The notes beneath the pieces were generated by a model. The model saw only the letters and a list, made by a program, of their open reading frames with translations, was not told the DNA's origin and searched no databases. Positions 17,744 to 25,231 of a stretch of 64,000 bases of DNA are shown one piece after another. The translations under genes were made by a program, and so were the position numbers. Positions within the stretch are counted from its first letter, which is position 1. Each line of letters opens with the position of its first letter. The DNA is from Sphingomonas immobilis (GTDB taxonomy: Bacteria > Pseudomonadota > Alphaproteobacteria > Sphingomonadales > Sphingomonadaceae). Where the stretch lies: NCBI RefSeq assembly GCF_030580995.1, contig NZ_JAUQSZ010000001.1, positions 310,001-374,000 on the forward strand. The letters run 5' to 3'.

Positions 17744-18735
17744 GCGACGGCTGGCTGCTCGCCCGCATCCTCCGCGCGCCCGGCGAGGCGGCGGTGCTCG
17801 ATGCGGCGGGCTGGACCGACCTGATCGGCATCGCCCGCGCCGAGCAGATGATCGGCACGCTCGCCATGCGGCTGCAGGGCGTCGCGGTGCCCGAGGGTGT
17901 GGCGCGCATCCTCGCCGACGCGCGCGCCTCGGCGGAACAAGGCCGCGTCGCCGCCTTGTGGGAGGCGGAGGCCGCGCGGCGGGCGCTGGCGCCGCTCGGG
18001 CTGCCGGTGGTGCTGCTGAAGGGCACCGCCTTCGTCGCGGGCGGCCATGCGGCGGGGCAGGGGCGGTCGATCGGCGATCTCGACATCCTCGTGCCACGTG
18101 CGCGTATCGACGAGGCAGAGGCGGCGCTGCTCGCGGCGGGCTGGGAATGGGTGAAGTCCGATCCCTATGACGACGCCTATTACCGGCAATGGATGCACGA
18201 GCTCCCGCCGCTCATTCACCGTGACCGCGACCGGATGATCGACGTCCACCACACCATCCTGCCGCTGACCGCGCGGATCATGCCCGATGCCGCCGCGCTG
18301 CTGGCGGATGCGGTGCCGCTGCGTGCAGAGAAGAAGGGGGGCCTCGCGACGCTTTCCCCCCACGACATGCTCGTCCACGCCGCCGCGCACTTGTTCGCGG
18401 ACGGCGATCTGGCGGGGGGCATGCGCAACCTGTGGGATGTGCATTGCCTGACCGGGGAATTCGGCGTCTCGGGGCTGACCGAACGCGCGCAGCATCATGG
18501 GCTATGGCGCGAGGTCTCGCGCGCGCTGCGGCTTGCCGATGCTCTGTACGGTGGGGGTGGGAACGCCGGTCCGGTGGACAGGCTCTACCTCCGCCGCCTG
18601 ACCGCGCGCGACGGCTGGGGGAGGGCGACGCGGCCTTTCGTCCGTCAGGCCTTCTACGTCCGCTCGCACTGGCTGCGCATGCCGCCGGCGATGCTTGCGC
18701 GGCACCTGTGGATTAAGTGGCGGAAGGCTTCCTGA
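17740..18735 (+). CDS. Nucleotidyltransferase-family protein (PF14907-like)
   Basis: A 331-residue protein with the nucleotidyltransferase core: LPVVLLKGTAFVAGG, then GRSIGDLDILVPRARIDEAEAAL, where the Asp pair of GDLDILV would bind metal. A later DVHHTILPLTARIM and HDMLVHAAAHLFADGD are typical of the PF14907 group. The start is placed at GTG 17740, overlapping the kinase stop as GTGA. Relatives occur with HprK-like kinases in peptide-tailoring clusters, but the acceptor here is unknown. Its 3' end overlaps the convergent VanZ-like gene by 23 nt. Confidence 0.82.
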   Translation: MSDGWLLARILRAPGEAAVLDAAGWTDLIGIARAEQMIGTLAMRLQGVAVPEGVARILADARASAEQGRVAALWEAEAARRALAPLGLPVVLLKGTAFVAGGHAAGQGRSIGDLDILVPRARIDEAEAALLAAGWEWVKSDPYDDAYYRQWMHELPPLIHRDRDRMIDVHHTILPLTARIMPDAAALLADAVPLRAEKKGGLATLSPHDMLVHAAAHLFADGDLAGGMRNLWDVHCLTGEFGVSGLTERAQHHGLWREVSRALRLADALYGGGGNAGPVDRLYLRRLTARDGWGRATRPFVRQAFYVRSHWLRMPPAMLARHLWIKWRKAS

Positions 18736-19075
18736 GGCGCCGGATCAGGCCCGCGATCAGCAGCACGACGATCACCGCGCAGGTATCCGCCACCCAGTCG
18801 CGGATGTCGCAATCGCGGTGGAGATCGGGGATCGACTGCACCACCTCGATCATCGCGCCGACGAAGGAGAGCCGCTCGGCAATGCGATAGAGCGGGAAGC
18901 GCGGGAAGGCAGCGGCGGCCAGTGCCGAGATGACGGCAAAGGCGAAGATATGCTCGACCTTGTCGCCATATTGATCGAGCGGCGTGTGCGGCGGATGCGG
19001 CAGCACCGCCATCGTCACCGCCCCGATCAGCGCCGCCCAGAAGGCGACACGCGCCAGGATCGTGAAGCGGGTCAT
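18713..19075 (-). CDS. VanZ-like small membrane protein
   Basis: A 120-residue protein with three to four membrane segments and the VanZ-family phrase YGDKVEHIFAFAVISALAAAAFPR followed by EVVQSIPDLHRDCDIRDWVADTCAV. VanZ-like proteins are membrane proteins of poorly known function, often near envelope or polysaccharide genes. It overlaps the phosphatase gene upstream on its strand (ATGA) and converges with the nucleotidyltransferase. Confidence 0.82.
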   Translation of the reverse strand: MTRFTILARVAFWAALIGAVTMAVLPHPPHTPLDQYGDKVEHIFAFAVISALAAAAFPRFPLYRIAERLSFVGAMIEVVQSIPDLHRDCDIRDWVADTCAVIVVLLIAGLIRRLRKPSAT

Positions 19076-19740
19076 GCGGGAAGGGCCTCCAGCGCGGGGA
19101 TGAGATCGGCGAAATGGTCGATCACGGCATCGGCATGGAGCGCCTCGATGGCATCGAGCCGGTAGCCGAAGCTGACGAGGACGACGGGGATGCCGGCATT
19201 GTGGGCCGCCTCCACGTCGAAGCGTGAATCGCCGACGAACGCCGCGCGCCCGCCGCCGAGCCGCGCGATCATTTCGCGGATCGGCGCCGGATCGGGCTTG
19301 GCGACGCCGAGCGTGTCGCCGCCGATGACGGTCGCGAAGCGGCTCCGCAGTCCCAGCCCGGCGAGCATCGCCTCGGCGAGATGCTCCAGCTTGTTGGTGA
19401 CGAGCGCGATCTTCACGCCGCGCGCCGCAAGCTGGTCGAGCGCGTCCAGCGCGCCGGGATAGGGTTTGGTCAGGCGCGCGATATCGGCCTCATAGGCAAC
19501 GAGCAGCTTGGGATAGAGCCGGTCGAGCAGAGCGTCGTCGCAGCCGCCCGTCGCGGCCAAGGCCTCGCCGAGCATATGCCGCGATCCCGCGCCGACCATC
19601 TTTAGGATAGCCTCCGTCGGCAGCAGTGCGCGGCCTTCGCCGGCCAAGGTGACGTTGACTGCGGCGGCAAGATCGCCGCCGGTGTCGAACAGCGTTCCGT
19701 CGAGATCGAATCCGACGATCGGGAATGAAAAAGCGGTCAT
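19072..19740 (-). CDS. gph: HAD-family phosphatase, phosphoglycolate phosphatase type
   Basis: A 222-residue HAD hydrolase. Motif I is GFDLDGTLFDTGGDL, motif II ALVTNKLE, motif III around KPDPAPIREM and motif IV FVGDSRFDVEAAHNAG, with a helical cap between I and II. The match to Gph, which clears 2-phosphoglycolate made during DNA repair, is good, but related HADs share these motifs. ATG 19740 is chosen because it immediately precedes the first HAD strand. It is divergent from glmU across 62 nt and overlaps VanZ by 4 nt. Confidence 0.85.
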   Translation of the reverse strand: MTAFSFPIVGFDLDGTLFDTGGDLAAAVNVTLAGEGRALLPTEAILKMVGAGSRHMLGEALAATGGCDDALLDRLYPKLLVAYEADIARLTKPYPGALDALDQLAARGVKIALVTNKLEHLAEAMLAGLGLRSRFATVIGGDTLGVAKPDPAPIREMIARLGGGRAAFVGDSRFDVEAAHNAGIPVVLVSFGYRLDAIEALHADAVIDHFADLIPALEALPA

Positions 19741-19802
19741 CTGCCGCGCGCCTGACAGGGATGCTATGGAATTGGCAATAGTGTCGTGGCAGGGCGGAGC
19801 AT

Positions 19803-21188
19803 ATGGACGATAATTCCACGGTTTCTGCATCTCCCCCCACCTCCAGCGTCGCCGCCGTTATCCTGGCGGCGGGCAAGGGGACGCGGATGAAGTCGGACCT
19901 GCACAAGGTTCTCCATCCCATCGCCGGGCGGCCGATGCTGCTGCACCTGCTGGCGAGCGTCGAGGCGTTGTCTCCCGAGCGGGTCGTGGTGGTGACGGGC
20001 GCGGGGCGCGAGCAGGTCGAGGCGGCGGTGGCGCCGCTCGGCGCGACGACGGCACTGCAGGCGGAGCAGCTCGGTACGGGCCATGCGGTGGCGCAGGCTG
20101 CGGAGGCGCTCGCCGGGTTCGAGGGCGCGGTGCTGATCCTCTATGGCGACGTGCCGCTGGTGACGACGGCGACGATGCGGCGGATGCTCGACCGGCTCGG
20201 TGCGACGGACGCGCCCGCGACGGTGGTGCTCGGTTTCCGGCCTGACGATGCCGCCGCCTACGGCCGGATCATCGCGGACGGCGAAGGCCGGATCGCGAAG
20301 ATGGTCGAGTTCAAGGACGCCTCGCCCGAGGAGCGCGCGGTCGATCTGTGCAATTCCGGGCTGATGGCCGTGAAGAGCGCCGACCTGTTCCCGCTGCTGG
20401 CGCGCGTCGGCAACGACAATGCGGCGGGGGAATATTACCTTCCCGACATCGTCATGCTGGCGGCCGGCGACGGCCGTGCGTCGGTGGTGATCGAGACCGC
20501 CGCTGCCGAGGTCGCGGGCGTCAACAGCCGCGCCGAACTCGCCGTGGTGGAGGCGGCCTGGCAGCAGGCGCGTCGCGCGCAGGCGATGGCGGACGGCGCG
20601 ACCCTGCTCGCGCCCGAGACGGTGTGGTTCTCGCACGATACCAGGCTCGGCCGCGATGTCGTCGTCGAACCGAACGTGTTCTTCGGCCCCGGCGCGACGA
20701 TCGCCGACAAGGTCACGCTGCGCGCGTTCAGCCATATCGAGGGCGCGAGCGTCGCCTCGGGTGCGATCGTCGGCCCCTACGCACGGCTGCGGCCCGGCGC
20801 GGTGGTGGGCGAGGATGCGCATGTCGGCAATTTCGTCGAGATGAAGAAGGCGGTGCTGGGCAAGGGTGCCAAGGCCAATCACCTGACCTATCTGGGCGAT
20901 GCCGAGATCGGCGCGGGCGCGAATATCGGCGCGGGCACGATCACCTGCAATTACGATGGCTTCGGCAAATATCTGACGCGGATCGGCGAGGGCGCGTTCA
21001 TCGGATCGAACTCCTCGCTGGTCGCACCGGTGGCGATCGGCGACGGGGCCATTGTCGGCGCGGGTTCCGTGATTACCTCGGACGTCGAGGCCGATGCGCT
21101 GGCGGTGGCACGCGGCAGGCAGGAAGCGCGTCCCGGCTGGGCGGCGCGCTTTCGGAGTGCGATGAAGGCGAAGAAGGCCGCCAAGTAG
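19803..21188 (+). CDS. glmU: Bifunctional GlcNAc-1-P uridyltransferase / GlcN-1-P acetyltransferase
   Basis: A 461-residue enzyme making UDP-GlcNAc for peptidoglycan and LPS. The N-terminal uridyltransferase has VILAAGKGTRMKSDLHKVLHP, EQLGTGHAVAQA and YGDVPLV. The C-terminal half is a left-handed beta-helix with hexapeptide repeats and GPYARLRPGAVVGEDAHVGNFVEMKKA, NHLTYLGDAEIG and TITCNYDG. Length is typical. It is 20 nt upstream of glmS, so both steps of amino-sugar synthesis are coexpressed. Confidence 0.98.
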   Translation: MDDNSTVSASPPTSSVAAVILAAGKGTRMKSDLHKVLHPIAGRPMLLHLLASVEALSPERVVVVTGAGREQVEAAVAPLGATTALQAEQLGTGHAVAQAAEALAGFEGAVLILYGDVPLVTTATMRRMLDRLGATDAPATVVLGFRPDDAAAYGRIIADGEGRIAKMVEFKDASPEERAVDLCNSGLMAVKSADLFPLLARVGNDNAAGEYYLPDIVMLAAGDGRASVVIETAAAEVAGVNSRAELAVVEAAWQQARRAQAMADGATLLAPETVWFSHDTRLGRDVVVEPNVFFGPGATIADKVTLRAFSHIEGASVASGAIVGPYARLRPGAVVGEDAHVGNFVEMKKAVLGKGAKANHLTYLGDAEIGAGANIGAGTITCNYDGFGKYLTRIGEGAFIGSNSSLVAPVAIGDGAIVGAGSVITSDVEADALAVARGRQEARPGWAARFRSAMKAKKAAK

Positions 21189-21208
21189 CGGACGCGAAGG
21201 AACGAATT

Positions 21209-23032
21209 ATGTGCGGAATCGTCGGAATCGTCGGCAAGGACTCGGTCTCGGAGCGGCTGCTCGACGGGCTGAAGCGGCTCGAATATCGCGGCTATGACTC
21301 CGCCGGTATCGCGACCGTTGCGAACGGCGCGATCGAGCGGCGGCGCGCGTCGGGCAAGCTCGTCAATCTCGCGAATGTGCTGGCGGAGGATCCGCTGCCC
21401 GGCGATACCGGCATCGCGCATACGCGCTGGGCGACGCATGGCGGTCCGACTACTAACAATGCGCATCCGCACGCCACCGAAGAAGTCGCGCTGGTCCACA
21501 ACGGCATCATCGAGAATTTCAAGCAGCTGCGCGAGGAATTGATCGCGCGTGGGCGGACCTTCACGTCGGAGACCGATACCGAGGTCGTCGCCCATCTCGT
21601 CAGCGAGAAGGTGGAGGGCGGCATGGCCCCGGCCGATGCCGTCGCAGAGGTGTTGCCGCGGCTGCACGGCGCGTTCGCGCTGGCGATCCTGTTCCGCCAG
21701 CATCCCGAATTGCTGATCGGCGCGCGGCTCGGCTCGCCGCTGGTGGTCGGATACGGCGATGGCGAGACCTATCTCGGCTCGGACGCGCTCGCGCTCGCGC
21801 CGCTGACGCAGCGCATCGCGTATCTGGAAGAGGGCGACTGGGTCGTCATCACCAGGGACGGCGCGCAGATCTACGATCAGGCGAACACTCCCGTCGAGCG
21901 GCCGATCACGATCTCCGGCGTCACCGGCGAGCTCGTGTCCAAGGGCAATCACCGCCACTACATGCTCAAGGAAATCTACGAGCAGCCGATCGTCGTCGCG
22001 CAGACGCTGCGGTCGTATTTGAAGCGGATGGAGGATCAGGTCACGCTGCCGATCCCCGATTTCGATCTCGGCGCGATCAAGCGCGTGACGATCGTCGCGT
22101 GCGGAACGAGCTTCTACGCCGGCATGGTCGCGAAATACTGGTTCGAGCAGTTCGCGCGCGTGCCGGTCGATCTCGATGTCGCATCCGAGTTCCGCTACCG
22201 CGCGCCGGTGATGGAGCCGGGCGGGCTGATGATCGTCATCAGCCAGTCGGGCGAGACCGCCGATACGCTGGCGGCGCTGCGTCACGCGAAAGCCGAGGGG
22301 CAGAAGATCGCCGCCGTCGTCAACGTGCCGACCAGTTCGATGGCGCGCGAGGCGGACCTTCTGCTGCCGAGCCATGCCGGGCCCGAAATCGGCGTCGCAT
22401 CGACCAAGGCGTTCACCTGCCAGCTCGCGGTGCTGGCGGCGCTGGCGGCGAATCTCGCGCGCGCCAAGGGCCTGCTGACCCCGGCGCAAGAAAAGGAAAT
22501 CGTCCGCCATCTCGCCGAGGCACCCGCCGCGCTCAACGGCGCGCTCGCCTATGACGAGAAGATCGCCGAGATGGCGCATCTGATCGCGAGCGCGCGCGAC
22601 GTGCTGTATCTCGGGCGCGGGACGGATTATCCGCTGGCGCTGGAAGGCGCGTTGAAGCTGAAGGAAATCAGCTACATCCACGCCGAAGGCTATGCGGCGG
22701 GCGAGATGAAGCACGGGCCGATCGCGCTGATCGACGATCAGGTGCCCGTCATCGTCATCGCCCCGTCGGGCCCGCTGTTCGAAAAGACCGTCAGCAACAT
22801 GCAGGAGGTGCAGGCGCGTGGCGGCAAGGTCGTGCTGATCTCGGATTACGACGGCATCCAGGCGGCGGGCGAGGGGTGCATGGCGACGATCACCATGCCC
22901 AAGGTCCACCCGCTGATCGCGCCGCTCGTCTACGCGGTGCCGGTGCAGTTGCTGGCGTACCACGTCGCGGTCGCCAAGGGGACGGATGTGGATCAGCCGC
23001 GCAATCTGGCGAAGTCCGTGACGGTGGAATGA
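21209..23032 (+). CDS. glmS: Glutamine--fructose-6-phosphate aminotransferase
   Basis: A 607-residue enzyme that forms glucosamine-6-phosphate from fructose-6-phosphate and glutamine. It begins MCGIVGIVG, leaving the catalytic N-terminal Cys after Met removal. It has the glutaminase motifs RWATHG and HNGIIENF, two SIS domains (CGTSFYAG, SQSGETADTLAALRHA, PSHAGPEIGVASTKAFTCQ), and ends DQPRNLAKSVTVE as in canonical GlmS. The ATG at 21209 removes Met directly before Cys. The 3' end is the classical attTn7 target. An accessory islet follows, but no Tn7 genes were seen. Confidence 0.98.
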   Translation: MCGIVGIVGKDSVSERLLDGLKRLEYRGYDSAGIATVANGAIERRRASGKLVNLANVLAEDPLPGDTGIAHTRWATHGGPTTNNAHPHATEEVALVHNGIIENFKQLREELIARGRTFTSETDTEVVAHLVSEKVEGGMAPADAVAEVLPRLHGAFALAILFRQHPELLIGARLGSPLVVGYGDGETYLGSDALALAPLTQRIAYLEEGDWVVITRDGAQIYDQANTPVERPITISGVTGELVSKGNHRHYMLKEIYEQPIVVAQTLRSYLKRMEDQVTLPIPDFDLGAIKRVTIVACGTSFYAGMVAKYWFEQFARVPVDLDVASEFRYRAPVMEPGGLMIVISQSGETADTLAALRHAKAEGQKIAAVVNVPTSSMAREADLLLPSHAGPEIGVASTKAFTCQLAVLAALAANLARAKGLLTPAQEKEIVRHLAEAPAALNGALAYDEKIAEMAHLIASARDVLYLGRGTDYPLALEGALKLKEISYIHAEGYAAGEMKHGPIALIDDQVPVIVIAPSGPLFEKTVSNMQEVQARGGKVVLISDYDGIQAAGEGCMATITMPKVHPLIAPLVYAVPVQLLAYHVAVAKGTDVDQPRNLAKSVTVE

Positions 23033-23274
23033 GCGCGCTAGAGTGATAGCTCGGTTGACAGATTGACACCTGAATCGAAACTGTAAGGCGCGATCGTTTC
23101 CGAAATTGCACCAATCGGGCGTTGAGGGTCACGCGAGAGTGTCGCTCCTGCGAGCATTTCACGCGTGGTGGGTCGCGAAGAGATCGCGTGGGGCGACATT
23201 TTCCAGAGTGGTCCGACGATGTGAAAGAGCGACAGGCAATGTCGCAGATCGGCGGCGTGTAGGACAGCGGGAAT

Positions 23275-23298
23275 GTCCGCTATGGGTGGAAAGCGGAC
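23275..23298. repeat. Short palindrome, family 2 (GTCCGCT...AGCGGAC)
   Basis: GTCCGCT and AGCGGAC arms with a centre like ATGGGTGGAA. Related copies are at 23778-23825 (two in tandem) and, degenerate, at 24424-24447. Read on the minus strand it gives the recurring false peptide VRFPPIAD. The 267 nt between glmS and the next gene contains only this element. Confidence 0.8.
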
Positions 23299-23299
23299 G

Positions 23300-23707
23300 T
23301 CAGCCGCCCTTTGAGAAGCCACATCCTTCGAAGGCGAGCTTGCCTGACTCGCGGTCAAATCTCCCGTCAGCCGAGCTGCCCGGTCTGTCGTCTATCTCGC
23401 CTAGAAAGCCGTGCGTAGCTGAAAGTCGGCTACGGCCAGGTTTGATCGGATATCCGCCGTCCCCCCGCCGTAACCTAAAAACTACAATGTTTACAAAGAT
23501 CTTGCCGCCGGTCGATGAGTTAACGCCTATATCTTGTAGATATTGATACCGCCTTTCCCATTGAGCCAAGTCGCCTATGCATTGTTGCTTCGACAACAGC
23601 ATTTCAATTCGGTCAATTTGGCTCGCAGCGGGCATCAGCAGCGAGTCGTCCTCGCGGCTACACGCTGCCGCGAGGCATAGACATGCAAGGGGTAATAAGC
23701 ACTTCAT
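23300..23707 (-). CDS. Small lipoprotein of unknown function
   Basis: A 135-residue protein with a lipoprotein signal (MKCLLPLACLCLAAAC). It is followed by DRIEMLLSKQQCIGDLAQWERRYQYLQDIG, then a beta-rich part with VNIVVFRLRRGD, DDRPGSSADGRFDRESGKLAFEGCG. Two further cysteines may pair. No family recognised. Base composition is more AT-rich than its neighbours, and it lies in the islet between glmS and the glycine-zipper gene, bracketed by family 2 palindromes, suggesting acquired DNA. Confidence 0.6.
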   Translation of the reverse strand: MKCLLPLACLCLAAACSREDDSLLMPAASQIDRIEMLLSKQQCIGDLAQWERRYQYLQDIGVNSSTGGKIFVNIVVFRLRRGDGGYPIKPGRSRLSATHGFLGEIDDRPGSSADGRFDRESGKLAFEGCGFSKGG

Positions 23708-23777
23708 GCAATCAAATTAAACGCATCCTGCATGTCCGCAACTGGGGCGTTAGTTCCGTCCCGCGCCGCATCGCAAC

Positions 23778-23825
23778 GTCCGCTACGGGTCGAAAGCGGA
23801 AGTCCGCTATGGGTGGGAAGCGGAC
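23778..23825. repeat. Tandem pair of family 2 palindromes
   Basis: Two back-to-back units: the first starts GTCCGCTACGGGTCGAA, the second GTCCGCTATGGGTGGGA, each with an AGCGGA arm. They lie between two islet genes. Tandem copies suggest the element spreads or duplicates locally. Confidence 0.8.
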
Positions 23826-23851
23826 ATTGATGGAAGGCCCCGGTGCGGTGG

Positions 23852-24352
23852 TTAGCGCACTAGCCCGTCTGTCAGTTCTGCTTCCCGACCTGTCGCCTTG
23901 ATCAGTATGCCATCCACGAATTTGAAATTCACCATGACGCCGGTTTTCTTTGACTGATCTCGAAATAAAATATCCGTGCTTTGGTCGCACCTCAGCGGCT
24001 GAACCGTAATGGGGCCTGTGACAAATATGGCCTTTTCAAAGGCGAACGCTTTAAGGTCTTGGCTCCAGAATACCGCATTGGGAACGCCGTCCAATATCGA
24101 CCCCGTGCTGTAGTCGCCTCGCCACGTCGAAAACTTCGCCGTCGGTGAGACTAAGGGCATTAGTGCAACCGTGTCGTTGGCCAACCCTGCGCGAACTATG
24201 GCCACGGCGCGTAGGGTGTAAAAGCGCTCCACCTCTTCCGGTCTCGACCCTCCGGCATGATAGCCCGGACAGGCAACTGGCTTTGCCTTTGCTACAACTG
24301 AGCGCGGAACTGCCAAGGTCAACCCGGTGAGAATTGAAAGCATGAGTTTCAT
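23852..24352 (-). CDS. Secreted protein of unknown function
   Basis: A 166-residue protein with a signal peptide (MKLMLSILTGLTLAVPRSVVAKA). The mature part contains VACPGYHAGGSRPEEVERFYTLRAVAIVRAGLANDTVALMPLVS and later DILFRDQSKKTGVMVNFKFVDGILIKATGREAEL, compatible with a small alpha+beta fold like NTF2-type proteins. No named family. Codon use is less GC-biased than neighbours, consistent with the islet being acquired. Confidence 0.6.
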   Translation of the reverse strand: MKLMLSILTGLTLAVPRSVVAKAKPVACPGYHAGGSRPEEVERFYTLRAVAIVRAGLANDTVALMPLVSPTAKFSTWRGDYSTGSILDGVPNAVFWSQDLKAFAFEKAIFVTGPITVQPLRCDQSTDILFRDQSKKTGVMVNFKFVDGILIKATGREAELTDGLVR

Positions 24353-24423
24353 CCGGGCCTTTTAAGCCTCTTCTGCCCATCTTAAAATGGTGCGATCCGT
24401 GTCACTGGCTGTTCGCCGCGAAC

Positions 24424-24447
24424 GTCCGCTATGGGTCGCTAGCGGCC
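24424..24447. repeat. Degenerate family 2 palindrome
   Basis: Starts GTCCGCTATGGGTCGCTAGC; the right arm is decayed (AGCGGCCAC). It marks the right edge of the AT-richer islet. Confidence 0.6.
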
Positions 24448-24509
24448 ACCACTTATACCGTCCGCGACGAAAAAGGGCGCCGGTCCTGCGACCGACGCCC
24501 CTCGAGTTT

Positions 24510-24649
24510 GCTTTTGCGCCGACGGCAAAGCCGTCGGCCGGGTTCGGTGCTTCGCGCCGACCCGCCGGCCGGGGCGGGCGCTGCGCGGCTCGTGCCGCGC
24601 ACCGGCGCCGTCCCCGGCTTTCGCCGGGCGACGCGCCTGCGCCCTTAGC
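24510..24649. repeat. String of small-loop hairpins after the glycine-zipper gene
   Basis: A GC-rich stretch with several near-perfect short hairpins: GCCGACGGC-aaa-GCCGTCGGC, TGCGCGGC-tcgt-GCCGCGCA and CCCGGC-tttc-GCCGGG. It abuts the stop codon of the minus-strand gene starting at 25012, the same placement as the string after phoB. No ORF of merit in the 297-nt gap. Likely a transcript end or mRNA-stability structure. Confidence 0.65.
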
Positions 24650-25012
24650 TCAACAACCGTTGCGACGGTTCTGGGCGCGGTCGTTGTTCTTGTCGAGGGT
24701 GCGACCGAGGAGACCGCCGGCAACGCCGCCGACCACCGCGCCGAGCGCGTCACCGCCGATGGCACCACCCAGCACCGCGCCGCCGACGCCGCCGGCGATC
24801 GTGCCGGTCGTGCCCTTGCTGCGGCGGCAATCCTGCCGGTAATAGCGGCGGCCGTCACGATCGTTGTAGCGGCTGTTATACTGCTGATCGCGATAGGCCT
24901 GATCGCGCTGCCACTCGCTGTCGCGATACCCATCGCGATACCCGTCCTGAGCCGTCGCAACCGCCGGCACACCAAGGCCTGCGATCATGGCTGCAATGAT
25001 AATGCGTTTCAT
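24650..25012 (-). CDS. Glycine-zipper (2TM) protein
   Basis: A 120-residue protein with a signal peptide (MKRIIIAAMIAGLGVPAVATA). A Tyr/Arg/Asp-rich spacer (DGYRDGYRDSEWQRDQAYRDQ) follows, then a glycine-zipper hairpin TIAGGVGGAVLGGAIGGDALGAVVGGVAGGLLGRTLD and a Cys end. Such proteins sit in or across the cell envelope, often as outer-membrane lipoprotein relatives, but this one lacks a lipobox. Function unknown. It is followed by a string of hairpins. Confidence 0.82.
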   Translation of the reverse strand: MKRIIIAAMIAGLGVPAVATAQDGYRDGYRDSEWQRDQAYRDQQYNSRYNDRDGRRYYRQDCRRSKGTTGTIAGGVGGAVLGGAIGGDALGAVVGGVAGGLLGRTLDKNNDRAQNRRNGC

Positions 25013-25231
25013 CGCTCGAATTCCTTTTCCTGACCCGCGTCGTGGATCAATAACTCCCGTCCACGGCGGAGGTTCATTTCGGCTGCGAATTTAATCTTCA
25101 TGTAATGTTCGTGCAGCCGACAGGTCACGATGACCTGTTCGTCACCCTGCACCTTCGGGCATTTACTCGGCATTAACCGTGGTTCCTTACGCCTGCGAAA
25201 CCAGAAATTCTGAGCCGGGGATGGGGCGGAA

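Noticed and set aside
23033..23100. Tn7-type transposon end downstream of glmS
   Set aside because: The site is right but no terminal repeat or tns gene was seen.
23038..23358. 106-codon minus-strand ORF after glmS
   Set aside because: Contains the repeat-derived VRFPPIAD string from a family 2 palindrome and overlaps a better lipoprotein ORF; probably not a gene.
23712..23990. 92-codon minus-strand ORF between the two islet genes
   Set aside because: Largely made of two family 2 palindromes (NVRFPPIAD...RPVAD); overlaps a better ORF.
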